This document shows positions 1 through 8,112 of a stretch of 50,535 nucleotides of DNA, in pieces. The notes under the pieces are model-generated. The model made no database searches and was not told the DNA's origin. It saw only the letters and a program-made list of their open reading frames with translations. The stretch spans positions 1-50,535 of the forward strand of contig JJOH01000091.1 of NCBI GenBank assembly GCA_000696115.1. The letters are read 5' to 3'. Within the stretch, counting starts at the first letter, position 1; each line of letters begins with the position of its first letter. Both the position numbers and the translations under genes were made by a program. This stretch comes from Streptomyces olindensis (GTDB lineage Bacteria > Actinomycetota > Actinomycetes > Streptomycetales > Streptomycetaceae).

Positions 1-144
1 CTTGTCCCAGAGTGCAGGGCAGATTGCCCACGTGTTACTCACCCGTTCGCCACTAATCCCCACCGAAGTGGTTCATCGTTCGACTTGCATGTGTTAAGCA
101 CGCCGCCAGCGTTCGTCCTGAGCCAGGATCAAACTCTCCGTGAA
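1..144 (-). rRNA. rrs: 16S ribosomal RNA, 5' end (partial)
   Basis: Read on the minus strand this is the beginning of a 16S rRNA gene. The universal forward-primer site (agagtttgatcctggctcag) lies at 137-118. It is followed by the helices with GACGAACGCTGGCGGCGTGC, the actinobacterial 'aacacatgcaagtcgaacgatgaa' type variable region, and the 'gtgagtaacacgtgggcaat' conserved stretch. By alignment to E. coli numbering the mature 5' end falls near 144. The gene continues past the left edge of the window, so only about 144 bases of roughly 1500 are present. Confidence 0.97.
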
Positions 145-389
145 TGTGTACCGGTAATCCGGTGCAACACCACGAGAGCGGAACAGTCAGGCGGAATAAG
201 CCCGACCGTTCACAGCGTCCTCGCTGTGTTTTTTCAAAGGAACCTCGACCATCGGTTGTCCGATGGACGGGGTATCAACATATCTGGCGTTGACTTTTGG
301 CACGCTGTTGAGTTCTCAAGGAACGGTCGCTTCCTTTGTACTCACCCTCTCGGGCTTTCCTCCGGGCGCTTCCCTTCGGTCTTGCGTTT
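145..389 (-). other. rRNA leader (16S upstream spacer)
   Basis: Transcribed spacer between the rrn promoters and mature 16S, with no credible gene. It holds small hairpins, including 249-255/260-266 (ccatcgg...ccgatgg) and 211-217/222-228 (cacagcg...cgctgtg). It also has the 'gttgagttctcaaggaac' stretch (reverse complement) that I recall from Streptomyces rrn leaders. These are probably processing and antitermination elements. The exact RNase III site cannot be placed by eye. Confidence 0.6.
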
Positions 390-505
390 CCGACTCTATC
401 AGATCTTTTCTCGATCCGATTTCCTCGGTGCTTTCCAGGTTCCCGCTTCCGCGTTTCCCTTTCCGGCGCATCCGACTTTATCAGAAGTTTCTGAGTCGGA
501 TTTCC
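390..505 (-). promoter_or_regulatory. Tandem rrn promoter-like elements
   Basis: Two related elements occur on the minus strand about 82 bp apart. The upstream one has TAAAGT at 480-475 with AAATCC at 503-498. The downstream one has TAGAGT at 398-393 with AATCGG at 421-416. Both spacers are 17 bp. In both, the -10 lies in the shared string TCTGATA(A/G)AGTCGGA. Streptomyces rrn operons are known to carry several tandem promoters. The -35 boxes are poor matches to the consensus, so the assignment rests on the repeated -10 context and position. Confidence 0.6.
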
Positions 506-577
506 CGCCCCGGCCGGGCATGTCCTCGGTGCCTGAGTTGGCCCGGGTGCCCCGTCGGGAGGAGTTGTAAACCTACT

Positions 578-617
578 GGAGCGGGGCGCCTCGATGCAAA
601 TCGAGGCGCCCCGCTCC
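578..617 (-). terminator. Terminator of rnj
   Basis: A perfect 17-bp inverted repeat (578-594 with 601-617) with a six-base loop (tgcaaa) starts about 32 bp downstream of the RNase J stop codon. It separates that gene from the rrn promoters. There is no U-tract, as is usual for Streptomyces terminators. Confidence 0.85.
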
Positions 618-648
618 CAGTTGGCACTGGCTCAGACCCGACGGGTCG

Positions 649-2334
649 TCAGACCTCCACCACCACAGGCAGGATCATCGGCCGGCGCCGGTACGTGTCC
701 GAGACCCACTTGCCCAGCGTGCGGCGTACGAGCTGCTGCAGCTGGTGGGGTTCGACCACGCCGTCCTGCGCGGAGCGTTCGAGTACCTCGGTGATCCGGG
801 GGATCACATCGCCGAAGGCGGAGTCCTCGATGCCGGAGCCGCGGGCCTGGACGTGCGGGCCGCCGGTGATCTTTCCGGTGGACGAGTCGATGACCACGAA
901 GACCGAGATGATGCCCTCGTCACCGAGGATCTTGCGGTCCTTGAGGGCCGGCTCGCCCACGTCCCCGACGGAGAGGCCGTCGACGTAGACGTAACCCGCC
1001 TGGACCTTGCCGGAGATCTTGGCCTTGCCCTCGATGAGGTCGACGGCGACGCCGTCCTCGGCGATGACGATGCGGTCGTGCGGGACGCCGGTCAGGGCGC
1101 CCAGCTCGGCGTTGGCGCGCAGGTGGCGCCATTCGCCGTGGACCGGCATCAGGTTCCTCGGGCGGCAGATGTTGTAGAAGTACAGCAGCTCGCCCGCGGA
1201 GGCGTGGCCCGAGACGTGGACCTTGGCGTTGCCCTTGTGGACCACGTTGGCGCCCCAGCGGGTGAGGCCGTTGATCACGCGGTAGACCGCGTTCTCGTTG
1301 CCCGGGATCAGGGACGACGCCAGGATCACCGTGTCGCCCTGGACGATGCGGATCTGGTGGTCGCGGTTGGCCATGCGGGACAGGGCCGCCATGGGCTCGC
1401 CCTGGGAGCCCGTGCAGACCAGGACCACCTCGTTGTCCGGGAGGTCGTCGAGCGTTTTGACGTCGACGACCAGGCCCGGCGGGACCTTCAGGTAGCCGAG
1501 GTCCCGGGCGATGCCCATGTTGCGGACCATGGAGCGGCCGACGAAGGCGACCCGGCGGCCGTACTCGTACGCCGCGTCCAGGATCTGCTGGATGCGGTGC
1601 ACGTGGCTGGCGAAGCTCGCGACGATGATGCGCTTGCGGGCGCCCGCGAAGACCTGGCGCAGGACGTTGGAGATGTCCCGCTCGTGCGGGGTGAAGCCCG
1701 GAACCTCGGCGTTCGTCGAGTCCGAGAGGAGGAGGTCGATGCCCTCCTCGCTCAGACGTGCGAATGCGTGGAGGTCGGTGAGGCGGCTGTCCAGTGGGAG
1801 CTGGTCCATCTTGAAGTCGCCGGTGTGGACCACCATGCCCGCGGGGGTGCGGATGGCCACGGCCAGTGCGTCCGGGATGGAGTGGTTGACCGCGACGAAC
1901 TCGCATTCGAACGGGCCGATGCGCTCGCGGTGCCCCTCCGCCACCTCGAGGGTGTACGGGCGGATGCGGTGCTCCTGGAGCTTGGCCTCGATGAGAGCGA
2001 GGGTCAGCTTGGAGCCGATCAGCGGGATGTCCGGCTTCTCGCGCAGGAGGAAGGGGACGCCGCCGATATGGTCCTCGTGGCCGTGCGTGAGGACGATGCC
2101 CTCGATGTCGTCGAGGCGGTCCCTGACGGACGAGAAGTCCGGCAGGATCAGGTCGATTCCGGGCTGCTCCTCCTCAGGGAAGAGCACTCCGCAGTCGACG
2201 ATCAGCAGGCGGCCGCCGTACTCGAAGACCGTCATGTTCCGGCCGATCTCGCCGAGGCCGCCGAGCGGGGTGACCCGCAGGCCGCCTTCGGGGAGCGGCG
2301 GGGGCGGGCCGAGTTCAGGATGCGGATGACTCAA
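649..2334 (-). CDS. rnj: Ribonuclease J
   Basis: A 561-aa metallo-beta-lactamase/beta-CASP ribonuclease that degrades and matures RNA with 5'-exonuclease and endonuclease activity in the cytoplasm. The metal-binding motif HGHEDH is at residues 84-89. Further metal-ligand regions are visible (VNHSIPD, HTGDFKMD), as is the beta-CASP motif SGHAS near residue 385. The length matches Streptomyces RNase J. The start is a TTG at 2334, about seven bases after a clear AGGAGAG ribosome-binding site; no ATG fits better. The gene lies 156 bp downstream of dapA on the same strand, and a hairpin sits between them. A strong terminator follows it. Confidence 0.95.
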   Translation of the reverse strand: MSHPHPELGPPPPLPEGGLRVTPLGGLGEIGRNMTVFEYGGRLLIVDCGVLFPEEEQPGIDLILPDFSSVRDRLDDIEGIVLTHGHEDHIGGVPFLLREKPDIPLIGSKLTLALIEAKLQEHRIRPYTLEVAEGHRERIGPFECEFVAVNHSIPDALAVAIRTPAGMVVHTGDFKMDQLPLDSRLTDLHAFARLSEEGIDLLLSDSTNAEVPGFTPHERDISNVLRQVFAGARKRIIVASFASHVHRIQQILDAAYEYGRRVAFVGRSMVRNMGIARDLGYLKVPPGLVVDVKTLDDLPDNEVVLVCTGSQGEPMAALSRMANRDHQIRIVQGDTVILASSLIPGNENAVYRVINGLTRWGANVVHKGNAKVHVSGHASAGELLYFYNICRPRNLMPVHGEWRHLRANAELGALTGVPHDRIVIAEDGVAVDLIEGKAKISGKVQAGYVYVDGLSVGDVGEPALKDRKILGDEGIISVFVVIDSSTGKITGGPHVQARGSGIEDSAFGDVIPRITEVLERSAQDGVVEPHQLQQLVRRTLGKWVSDTYRRRPMILPVVVEV

Positions 2335-2352
2335 AAGACTCTCCTCACCACA

Positions 2353-2383
2353 CGCGCCACGTACCGGTAGGGCACGTGGCGCG
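2353..2383 (-). repeat. Inverted repeat in the dapA-rnj gap
   Basis: Arms CGCGCCACGT (2353-2362) and ACGTGGCGCG (2374-2383) form a perfect 10-bp stem with an 11-base loop. The stem ends about 19 bases before the rnj start codon, so it would lie in the rnj 5' leader. It could be a dapA terminator or a leader structure acting on rnj. The sequence does not decide between them. Confidence 0.5.
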
Positions 2384-2490
2384 CGTGACGTTCGTGCATG
2401 AGCAGTTGTCGTTGTGGGGTGGTGCGGGCACCGGTGGCCCGCTTATTCAGTTGTGAAGCACATGCGCGGGGATCCGCGCGAAGTCTGGTG

Positions 2491-3390
2491 TCAGAGCTGT
2501 ACCCCGCCGGCGGCAAGATCGATCTTGAGTTGCTCGATCTCCTCGGGCGCGCACTCCACCATGGGGGCGCGCAGGGGCCCGGCGGGCAGACCCTGCAGGG
2601 CGAGCGCCGCCTTGGTGGTCATCACGCCCTGCGTGCGGAACATGCCCGTGTAGACCGGGAGCAGCTTCTGGTGGATCTCGGTGGCCTTCTGGACGTCGCC
2701 CGAGGTGTACGCCTCGACGAGGGCGCGCAGCTCGGGGGTGACCACGTGGCCGACGACGGAGACGAAGCCGACCGCGCCGACGGAGAGCAGGGGCAGGTTC
2801 AGCATGTCGTCGCCGGAGTACCAGGCGAGACCGGAGCGGGCGATGGCCCAGCTGGCGCGGCCGAGGTCGCCCTTGGCGTCCTTGTTGGCGACGATGCGCG
2901 GGTGCTCGGCGAGGCGGACGAGCGTCTCGGTGTTGATCGGGACGCCGCTGCGGCCGGGGATGTCGTAGAGCATGACCGGCAGGCCGGTGGCGTCGGCGAC
3001 AGCCGTGAAGTGCCGGTAGAGGCCCTCCTGCGGGGGCTTGTTGTAGTACGGCGTCACGATGAGCAGGCCGTGTGCGCCGGTGCGCTCCGCCGCGCGGGCC
3101 AGTTCGATGCTGTGGTGGGTGTCGTTGGTGCCGACTCCGGCCACGATGTGGGCGCGGTCGCCGACGGCTTCCAGCACCGCCCGTACGAGATCCGATTTCT
3201 CCGCATCGCTGGTGGTGGGCGACTCGCCGGTGGTGCCGTTGATGATCAGGCCGTCGTTGCCTGCGTCCACCAGGTGGGTGGCGAGCCGCTGCGCGCCGTC
3301 GAGGTCGAGTGCGCCGTCCGCCGTGAAGGGCGTGACCATGGCGGTGAGGACCCGCCCGAAGGGGGTCTGCGGAGTCGAGGTCGGAGCCAT
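2491..3390 (-). CDS. dapA: 4-hydroxy-tetrahydrodipicolinate synthase
   Basis: A 299-aa class I aldolase-type TIM-barrel enzyme. It condenses pyruvate with aspartate semialdehyde, the first committed step to diaminopimelate and lysine. The family motif GTTGE is at residues 52-56. The Schiff-base lysine is probably K170 in ANKDAKGD. The catalytic tyrosine is probably Y142 in LYDIPGRSG, and YYNKP (115-119) is also present. The start is ATG at 3390, although no strong ribosome-binding site precedes it. thyX is upstream and rnj downstream on the same strand. dapB is about 2.5 kb away in a different transcription unit. Confidence 0.95.
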   Translation of the reverse strand: MAPTSTPQTPFGRVLTAMVTPFTADGALDLDGAQRLATHLVDAGNDGLIINGTTGESPTTSDAEKSDLVRAVLEAVGDRAHIVAGVGTNDTHHSIELARAAERTGAHGLLIVTPYYNKPPQEGLYRHFTAVADATGLPVMLYDIPGRSGVPINTETLVRLAEHPRIVANKDAKGDLGRASWAIARSGLAWYSGDDMLNLPLLSVGAVGFVSVVGHVVTPELRALVEAYTSGDVQKATEIHQKLLPVYTGMFRTQGVMTTKAALALQGLPAGPLRAPMVECAPEEIEQLKIDLAAGGVQL

Positions 3391-3464
3391 GGGTTACACG
3401 CTACTCGTTGCTCAGGACCGGGTCTGCCCTAGGGGGAGGCGACAAGTCAGGACAAAGGTGGAGC

Positions 3465-3500
3465 CCGGCACTGCCTGCTCGGGGGTTCAAGCAGTGCCGG
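3465..3500 (-). terminator. Probable thyX terminator
   Basis: A perfect 10-bp inverted repeat (CCGGCACTGC at 3465-3474, GCAGTGCCGG at 3491-3500) with a 16-base loop lies about 100 bp downstream of thyX and 75 bp before dapA. If it terminates, dapA is transcribed from its own promoter in 3391-3464. Confidence 0.5.
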
Positions 3501-3601
3501 ACCCGTTTGATCAGGCTAGATGAACTTCTCTAAATGCCGCAATACGGACATTTCGCGCGGCTGAACCGTACATCTGTACCTGGCCGGGGAACGGGAGCGC
3601 G

Positions 3602-4342
3602 TTACGGCGCCACGCGCCCGTTCGCGTTGAAGGCGGCGTACGTGAGCGGCATGAGCCGGGCCCACTCGGCCTCCATCTTCTCGCCGACCATCTCGATCTC
3701 GCGCTGCGGGAAGGACGGGACCTTGGCCAGCTCGTGCTGGGTGCGCAGGCCGAGGAAGTGCATCAGCGAGCGGGCGTTGCAGGTGGCGTACATCGAGGAG
3801 TACAGGCCGACGGGGAGGACCGCGCGGGCGACCTCGCGGGCGACACCGGCGGCGAGCATCTGTCGGTACTTCTTGTAGGCCTGGCGGTAGGAGTCCTCCA
3901 TGGCCTCGCCTACCAGCTGGTGCTGCTCGGGGGTGCCCTCGACGAACTCGTACTTGCCCGGCCGACCCTGCTGGATCAGCTTCCGAGAGGTGTCCGGCAC
4001 GTAGAACACCGGCTGGAGCTCCCGGTAGCGGCCACTCTCCTCGTTGTACGACCAACCGACGCGATGCCGCATGAACTCACGGAAGACGAAGATCGGCGCA
4101 CTCACGAAGAAGGTCATGGAGTTGTGCTCGAACGGGCTGCCGTGCCGGTCCCGCATCAGGAAGTTGATCAAACCCTTCGAGCGATCGGGGTCCTTCTGCA
4201 GTTCCTCGAGGGACTGCTCTCCCAGGGTGGAAACCCGTGCTGCGAACAGCACGTCGGAGTCGGCCGCGCTGTGTTTCACCAGCTCAACAGTGACATCACT
4301 GCGCAAATCGATCTTGAAGTCGTCGTCGGGGGTCTCGGTCAC
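3602..4342 (-). CDS. thyX: Flavin-dependent thymidylate synthase ThyX
   Basis: A 246-aa FAD-dependent enzyme that methylates dUMP to dTMP using methylenetetrahydrofolate and NADPH. The ThyX signature is clear: RHR at residues 92-94 followed by VGWSYNEESGRY. The conserved serine is S103, which gives an RHR-X8-S spacing, within the X7-8 range I recall for the family. The start is a GTG at 4342 with a GGGAAGG element about 12 bases upstream. The gene is transcribed away from the plus-strand gene at 4501, so 4343-4500 should hold divergent promoters. Confidence 0.95.
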   Translation of the reverse strand: MTETPDDDFKIDLRSDVTVELVKHSAADSDVLFAARVSTLGEQSLEELQKDPDRSKGLINFLMRDRHGSPFEHNSMTFFVSAPIFVFREFMRHRVGWSYNEESGRYRELQPVFYVPDTSRKLIQQGRPGKYEFVEGTPEQHQLVGEAMEDSYRQAYKKYRQMLAAGVAREVARAVLPVGLYSSMYATCNARSLMHFLGLRTQHELAKVPSFPQREIEMVGEKMEAEWARLMPLTYAAFNANGRVAP

Positions 4343-4500
4343 GGTTCGCAGGGCCTTCCCATCGCGTCTCTTGGCGACGCCACTCTACGTTTGGTGACGT
4401 GCCGCAATGAAGTTGGTGAAACAGGGCACCTCTGAGGGAGTTCGTTCGTCTCTACAGATGAAAGTGATCCGTTCCACCTCCGAAGGGAGACGCACCCCTG

Positions 4501-4740
4501 ATGTCCGGTCGGCGTGAACCCGTACCGTTCGCCTTCGTCGCCGAGGCCGACAGGTTCCGCAGCAATGTCACTCCCCCACCGCGTGAGCGGCCGTCCGTCG
4601 GCCAGATGGCCGGCCGATGGCTCATGGGGCTCACCATCGTGGCGGGACTCGTGGGGTCCCTGATCATCGGGACGCCCGCGCTGTCGCCCGACCACTCGAC
4701 CGACCAGCCTCAGCAGTCGCAGGCGTCCGAGAGGCGCTGA
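4501..4740 (+). CDS. Small single-pass membrane protein, unknown function
   Basis: A 79-aa protein that I do not recognise beyond its being Streptomyces-like. It has a charged N-terminal half rich in Arg and Pro and one hydrophobic helix at about residues 38-58. A short Ser/Gln-rich tail follows, which would be outside the cell if the positive-inside rule holds. The start is ATG at 4501 with GGGAG about 10 bases upstream. It diverges from thyX and is followed after about 110 bp by another membrane-protein gene on the same strand. Confidence 0.7.
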   Translation: MSGRREPVPFAFVAEADRFRSNVTPPPRERPSVGQMAGRWLMGLTIVAGLVGSLIIGTPALSPDHSTDQPQQSQASERR

Positions 4741-4853
4741 AGCACCCCCGGGCCGGCCGTGACTCCATCAGGCCCCCCGCCGGTGGTGACCGGGGACACA
4801 GATCGGTAGCCTCACCGGGCACAGCCCACGCATGGATCGAGTGAGGACCAGCC

Positions 4854-5408
4854 GTGCCCCTGCCCTTCCTGACGGCCGACCGCGTTTTCGAGGCGGCGGA
4901 CGACGTTCCGCTCCCTTACGACGACCGTGACCGGTGGCGGCGGCCGTACCGGCCCGGGCCCTGGCGAGTGGCGGCGGCCGCGCTGGCGCTGCTGCTCGCC
5001 TCGTTCGTGCTCTTCGCCGCGGTCATCATCGCGGCGACGGCCGAACCGGCCTCCGCCGGGCTGGTCTTCACTCTCGCGCTGCTCGTCATCGTCGCGGCGC
5101 TGCGGCTGCTGCGCATGGGCGTGTGGGTGAGCGCGCGCGGGCTGCGGCACGTGGGTTTCCTCACGACGCGTACGGCCCCCTGGGAGCAGGTCATTTCCGT
5201 GCGTACGGTGCAGCAGCCGGTGCGCTGGCTGGGACTGCCCCGGACGGTGCAGGGTCAGGCGCTGCTGCTCGCGCGGCAGGGGCGGCCGGCGGACGGTCTG
5301 CCGCCGCTGCTGACCACGCACAACGCGGACTTCCTGGGCCGCACGGAGGCCTTCGACCGGGCGGCCGACTCGGTGGAGGCGTGGGCCGAGGAGTACGGTC
5401 CGCGCTGA
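4854..5408 (+). CDS. PH-domain-like membrane protein
   Basis: A 184-aa protein with two adjacent membrane helices at about residues 37-60 and 65-85. A C-terminal cytoplasmic domain follows with the pattern of bacterial PH-domain proteins (VWVSARGLRHVGFLTTRT then PWEQVISV, with tryptophans and an alternating beta-strand pattern). The start is GTG at 4854 behind GTGAGGAC. No enzyme motif is visible. The gene ends just before a 21-bp perfect terminator and converges on the TPR-type gene at 5482. The PH assignment is by overall pattern, not by invariant residues. Confidence 0.7.
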   Translation: MPLPFLTADRVFEAADDVPLPYDDRDRWRRPYRPGPWRVAAAALALLLASFVLFAAVIIAATAEPASAGLVFTLALLVIVAALRLLRMGVWVSARGLRHVGFLTTRTAPWEQVISVRTVQQPVRWLGLPRTVQGQALLLARQGRPADGLPPLLTTHNADFLGRTEAFDRAADSVEAWAEEYGPR

Positions 5409-5420
5409 TCTGCTCGTCCT

Positions 5421-5466
5421 CATGCCGGTGGGGCCGGACCGTGCGCGGTCCGGCCCCACCGGCATG
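5421..5466. terminator. Bidirectional terminator
   Basis: A perfect 21-bp inverted repeat (5421-5441 with 5446-5466) with a four-base loop (tgcg) sits between two convergent genes that end at 5408 and 5482. It can serve both strands. Confidence 0.9.
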
Positions 5467-5481
5467 AGTGGGAAGGGGATG

Positions 5482-5937
5482 TCAGGCGGCTTCGGGCTGC
5501 TTGCCGTCGTGCAGGGCGATCGCGCGCTGCATCGCCTTGCGGGCCCGCGGGGTGTCGCGGGCGTCGTGGTAGGCGACGGCGAGGCGGAACCAGGTGCGCC
5601 AGTCGTCGGGAGCGGCCTCCGTCTCGGCCTTGCGCCTGGCGAAGACCTCGTCGGCGGAGTCGCGGTCGACGCGGCCGCTGGGGGTGCGCTTCAACTCGTC
5701 CACGGGCAGGCCGCCCTCGGCGTCGAGTTCCGCGGCGAGGGCGTTGGCCCGGCGGACGAACTGGGTGTTCTTCCACAGGAACCACACGCCGATGACCGGC
5801 AGGATCAGCACCGCGACACCGAAGGTGACGGTGAGGGGCGTGCCGATCTCGATGAGCAGGACGCCGCGGCTGCCGACCAGGACGAAGTAGACGACCAGGA
5901 CGGCGGCCGTGAGGGCGTAGGAGAGCTTCGCGCGCAT
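5482..5937 (-). CDS. Membrane protein with TPR-like C-terminal region
   Basis: A 151-aa protein with two membrane helices at about residues 5-25 and 33-55. A cytoplasmic region follows and ends in a helical pair typical of a tetratricopeptide repeat (WRTWFRLAVAYHDA, then ARKAMQRAIALHDG). The start is ATG at 5937, 13 bases beyond the dapB stop, so it is probably the last gene of the rpsO-pnp-M16-dapB series. A specific function cannot be read from the sequence. It may be a scaffold at the membrane. Confidence 0.75.
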   Translation of the reverse strand: MRAKLSYALTAAVLVVYFVLVGSRGVLLIEIGTPLTVTFGVAVLILPVIGVWFLWKNTQFVRRANALAAELDAEGGLPVDELKRTPSGRVDRDSADEVFARRKAETEAAPDDWRTWFRLAVAYHDARDTPRARKAMQRAIALHDGKQPEAA

Positions 5938-5950
5938 GACGGTCAGGGGC

Positions 5951-6703
5951 TCAGTTCAGGTCCAGGAAGTGTTCCAGGCCGAAGGTCAGGCCCGGGGTGC
6001 TCACCACGCGGCGGGCGCCGAGCAGGATGCCCGGCATGAAGCTGCTGTGGTGGAGCGAATCATGCCGGACCGTCAGGGTCTCGCCCTCGGCGCCGAGCAG
6101 GACCTCCTGGTGGGCGAGGAGCCCGCGCAGCCGGACGGCGTGGACCGGGACGCCGTCGACGTCGGCGCCGCGGGCGCCGTCGAGTGCCGTGGTGGTGGCG
6201 TCGGGTGCCGGGGCGGTGCCGGCGGCGCGGCGGGCCTCGGCGATGAGCTGCGCGGTGCGCGTGGCGGTGCCGGAGGGGGCGTCCACCTTGTTCGGGTGGT
6301 GCAGTTCGACGACCTCGACGGACTCGAAGTAGGGGGCGGCGATCTGCGCGAACTTCATGGTGAGGACGGCCCCGATGGAGAAGTTCGGCGCGATGAGCAC
6401 GCCCGTCTGCGGGGACTGCTCCAGCCAGCCGTTCAGCTGCGCGAGGCGCTCGTCGGTCCAGCCGGTGGTGCCGACGACCGCGTGGATGCCGTGGCGTACG
6501 CAGAAGTCGAGGTTGGCCATGACCGAGTCGGGCGTGGTCAGTTCAACGACGACCTGGGCGCCGGAGTCGGTCAGCGTCTCCAGCTTGTCGCCCCGGCCGA
6601 GGGCGGCCACCAGCTCCATGTCGTCGGCGGCTTCGACGGCTCGTACGGCTTCCGAGCCGATCCGGCCCTTGGCGCCGAGAACCGCCACGCGCAGCTTGCT
6701 CAT
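5951..6703 (-). CDS. dapB: 4-hydroxy-tetrahydrodipicolinate reductase
   Basis: A 250-aa NAD(P)H-dependent reductase, the second enzyme of diaminopimelate/lysine synthesis, acting on the DapA product. The N-terminal Rossmann motif VLGAKGRIG (residues 8-16) binds nucleotide. The substrate-binding and catalytic motif HHPNKVDAPSGTA lies about two-thirds along. I chose ATG at 6703 because the protein then begins MSKLRVAVLGA, as expected for the family. The open frame itself runs much further upstream through the M16 gene. It lies 29 bp downstream of the M16 peptidase gene. Confidence 0.95.
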   Translation of the reverse strand: MSKLRVAVLGAKGRIGSEAVRAVEAADDMELVAALGRGDKLETLTDSGAQVVVELTTPDSVMANLDFCVRHGIHAVVGTTGWTDERLAQLNGWLEQSPQTGVLIAPNFSIGAVLTMKFAQIAAPYFESVEVVELHHPNKVDAPSGTATRTAQLIAEARRAAGTAPAPDATTTALDGARGADVDGVPVHAVRLRGLLAHQEVLLGAEGETLTVRHDSLHHSSFMPGILLGARRVVSTPGLTFGLEHFLDLN

Positions 6704-6732
6704 CTCTTGTGCTTCTTTCACCAGGGGGTTTG

Positions 6733-8112
6733 TCAGGCGACGGCGTCGTGCAGGCGGGCCGCCTGTTTGTCCTTCAGCGGGCCGATGACCGACAGGGAGG
6801 GCCGCCGTCCCAGGATCTCGCGGGCGACCGAGCGGACGTCGTCCGGGGTGACCGAGGCTATCCGGGACAACATGTCGTCGACGGACATCTGCTCGCCCCA
6901 GCACAGCTCGCTCTTGCCGATACGGTTCATCAGCGCGCCGGTGTCCTCCAGGCCGAGGACCGTGGAGCCCTGGAGCTGGCCGATCGCGCGCCCGATCTCG
7001 TCGTCCGAGAGGCCGTGCTCGGCGACGTGGTCGAGTTCGTCGCGGCAGATCTTCAGCACGTCGTGCACCTGGGAGGGGCGGCAGCCGGCGTAGACGCCGA
7101 ACAGACCGCAGTCGGCGAAGCCGGAGGTGTACGAGTACACGCTGTAGGCCAGGCCGCGCTTCTCGCGGACCTCCTGGAAGAGGCGGGAGGACATGCCGCC
7201 GCCGAGGGCGGTGTTCAGGACGCCCAGGGCCCAGCGGCGCTCGTCGGTGCGGGACAGGCCCGGCATGCCGAGCACGACGTGGGCCTGCTCGGTCTTGCGG
7301 TCGATCAGCTCGACGCGGCCGGCGGTGCGCAGGGCGCGCTTGCCGTCGCGCGGGGCGACGGGCTCGGCGGTGAGGTCCTTGAAGGCGCCGGCCTTCTCGA
7401 AGGCGGCGCGGACCTGTCGGACGACCTTGGCGTGGTCGATGTTGCCGGCGCAGGCGACGACCAGGTGGGTCGGGTCGTAGTGCTTCTTGTAGAAGCGGCG
7501 GATGCGGTCGGCGGTGAGGGCGTTGACCGTGGCGACCGTGCCGAGGACCGGGCGGCCGAGGGGGTTGTCGCCGAACATCGTGCGCGCGAACAGGTCGTGC
7601 ACGCAGTCGCCCGGGTCGTCCTCGGTCATGGCGATCTCTTCGAGGATGGCGCCGCGCTCGACGTCGACGTCCTCTTCCAGGATGAGCGAGCCGGTGAGCA
7701 TGTCGCAGACGACGTCGATGGCGAGCGGCAGGTCCGTGTCGAGCACGCGTGCGTAGTAGCACGTGTACTCCTTCGCCGTGAACGCGTTCATCTCGCCGCC
7801 GACGGCGTCGATAGCGGAGGAGATGTCCAGGGCCGACCTGCGGTTCGTGCCCTTGAAGAGCAGGTGCTCCAGGTAGTGGGTGGCGCCGTTCAGCGCGGGC
7901 GTCTCGTCACGGGAGCCGACGTGCGCCCAGATGCCGAAGGTCGCCGAGCGGACCGAGGGCAGGGTCTCGGTGACGATGCGCAGGCCGCCCGGGAGGGTGG
8001 TCTTGCGGACCGTGCCGATGCCGTTCTGGCCTTTGATGAGGGTTTGGGTACGGGCGACGGCCCGCGCCTCCGAGGAGGTGCGGGCCGTCGCCTTGGAGCC
8101 ACGGGACGTCAC
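6733..8112 (-). CDS. M16-family zinc peptidase (insulinase-like)
   Basis: A 459-aa metallopeptidase of the processing-peptidase type. The inverted zinc motif HXXEH is present as HYLEH at residues 79-83, and acidic residues follow about 75 residues later (RGAILEEIAM), as expected for the third zinc ligand. Both M16 half-domains are present and there is no signal peptide, so it is probably cytoplasmic. The start GTG at 8112 overlaps the pnp stop in a GTGA arrangement, which suggests translational coupling with PNPase. The pairing of pnp with an M16 gene is familiar in Gram-positive bacteria. Its substrate is not evident. Confidence 0.93.
   Translation of the reverse strand: MTSRGSKATARTSSEARAVARTQTLIKGQNGIGTVRKTTLPGGLRIVTETLPSVRSATFGIWAHVGSRDETPALNGATHYLEHLLFKGTNRRSALDISSAIDAVGGEMNAFTAKEYTCYYARVLDTDLPLAIDVVCDMLTGSLILEEDVDVERGAILEEIAMTEDDPGDCVHDLFARTMFGDNPLGRPVLGTVATVNALTADRIRRFYKKHYDPTHLVVACAGNIDHAKVVRQVRAAFEKAGAFKDLTAEPVAPRDGKRALRTAGRVELIDRKTEQAHVVLGMPGLSRTDERRWALGVLNTALGGGMSSRLFQEVREKRGLAYSVYSYTSGFADCGLFGVYAGCRPSQVHDVLKICRDELDHVAEHGLSDDEIGRAIGQLQGSTVLGLEDTGALMNRIGKSELCWGEQMSVDDMLSRIASVTPDDVRSVAREILGRRPSLSVIGPLKDKQAARLHDAVA

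Noticed and set aside
745..2370. A 541-residue plus-strand open frame opposite rnj
   Set aside because: Asp/Val/Ala-rich antisense translation of a clear RNase J gene, without a ribosome-binding site or domain.
3602..4342. RHR-X8-S spacing in ThyX seen as unusual
   Set aside because: The family motif as I recall it allows seven or eight residues, and the surrounding SYNEESGRY is normal.
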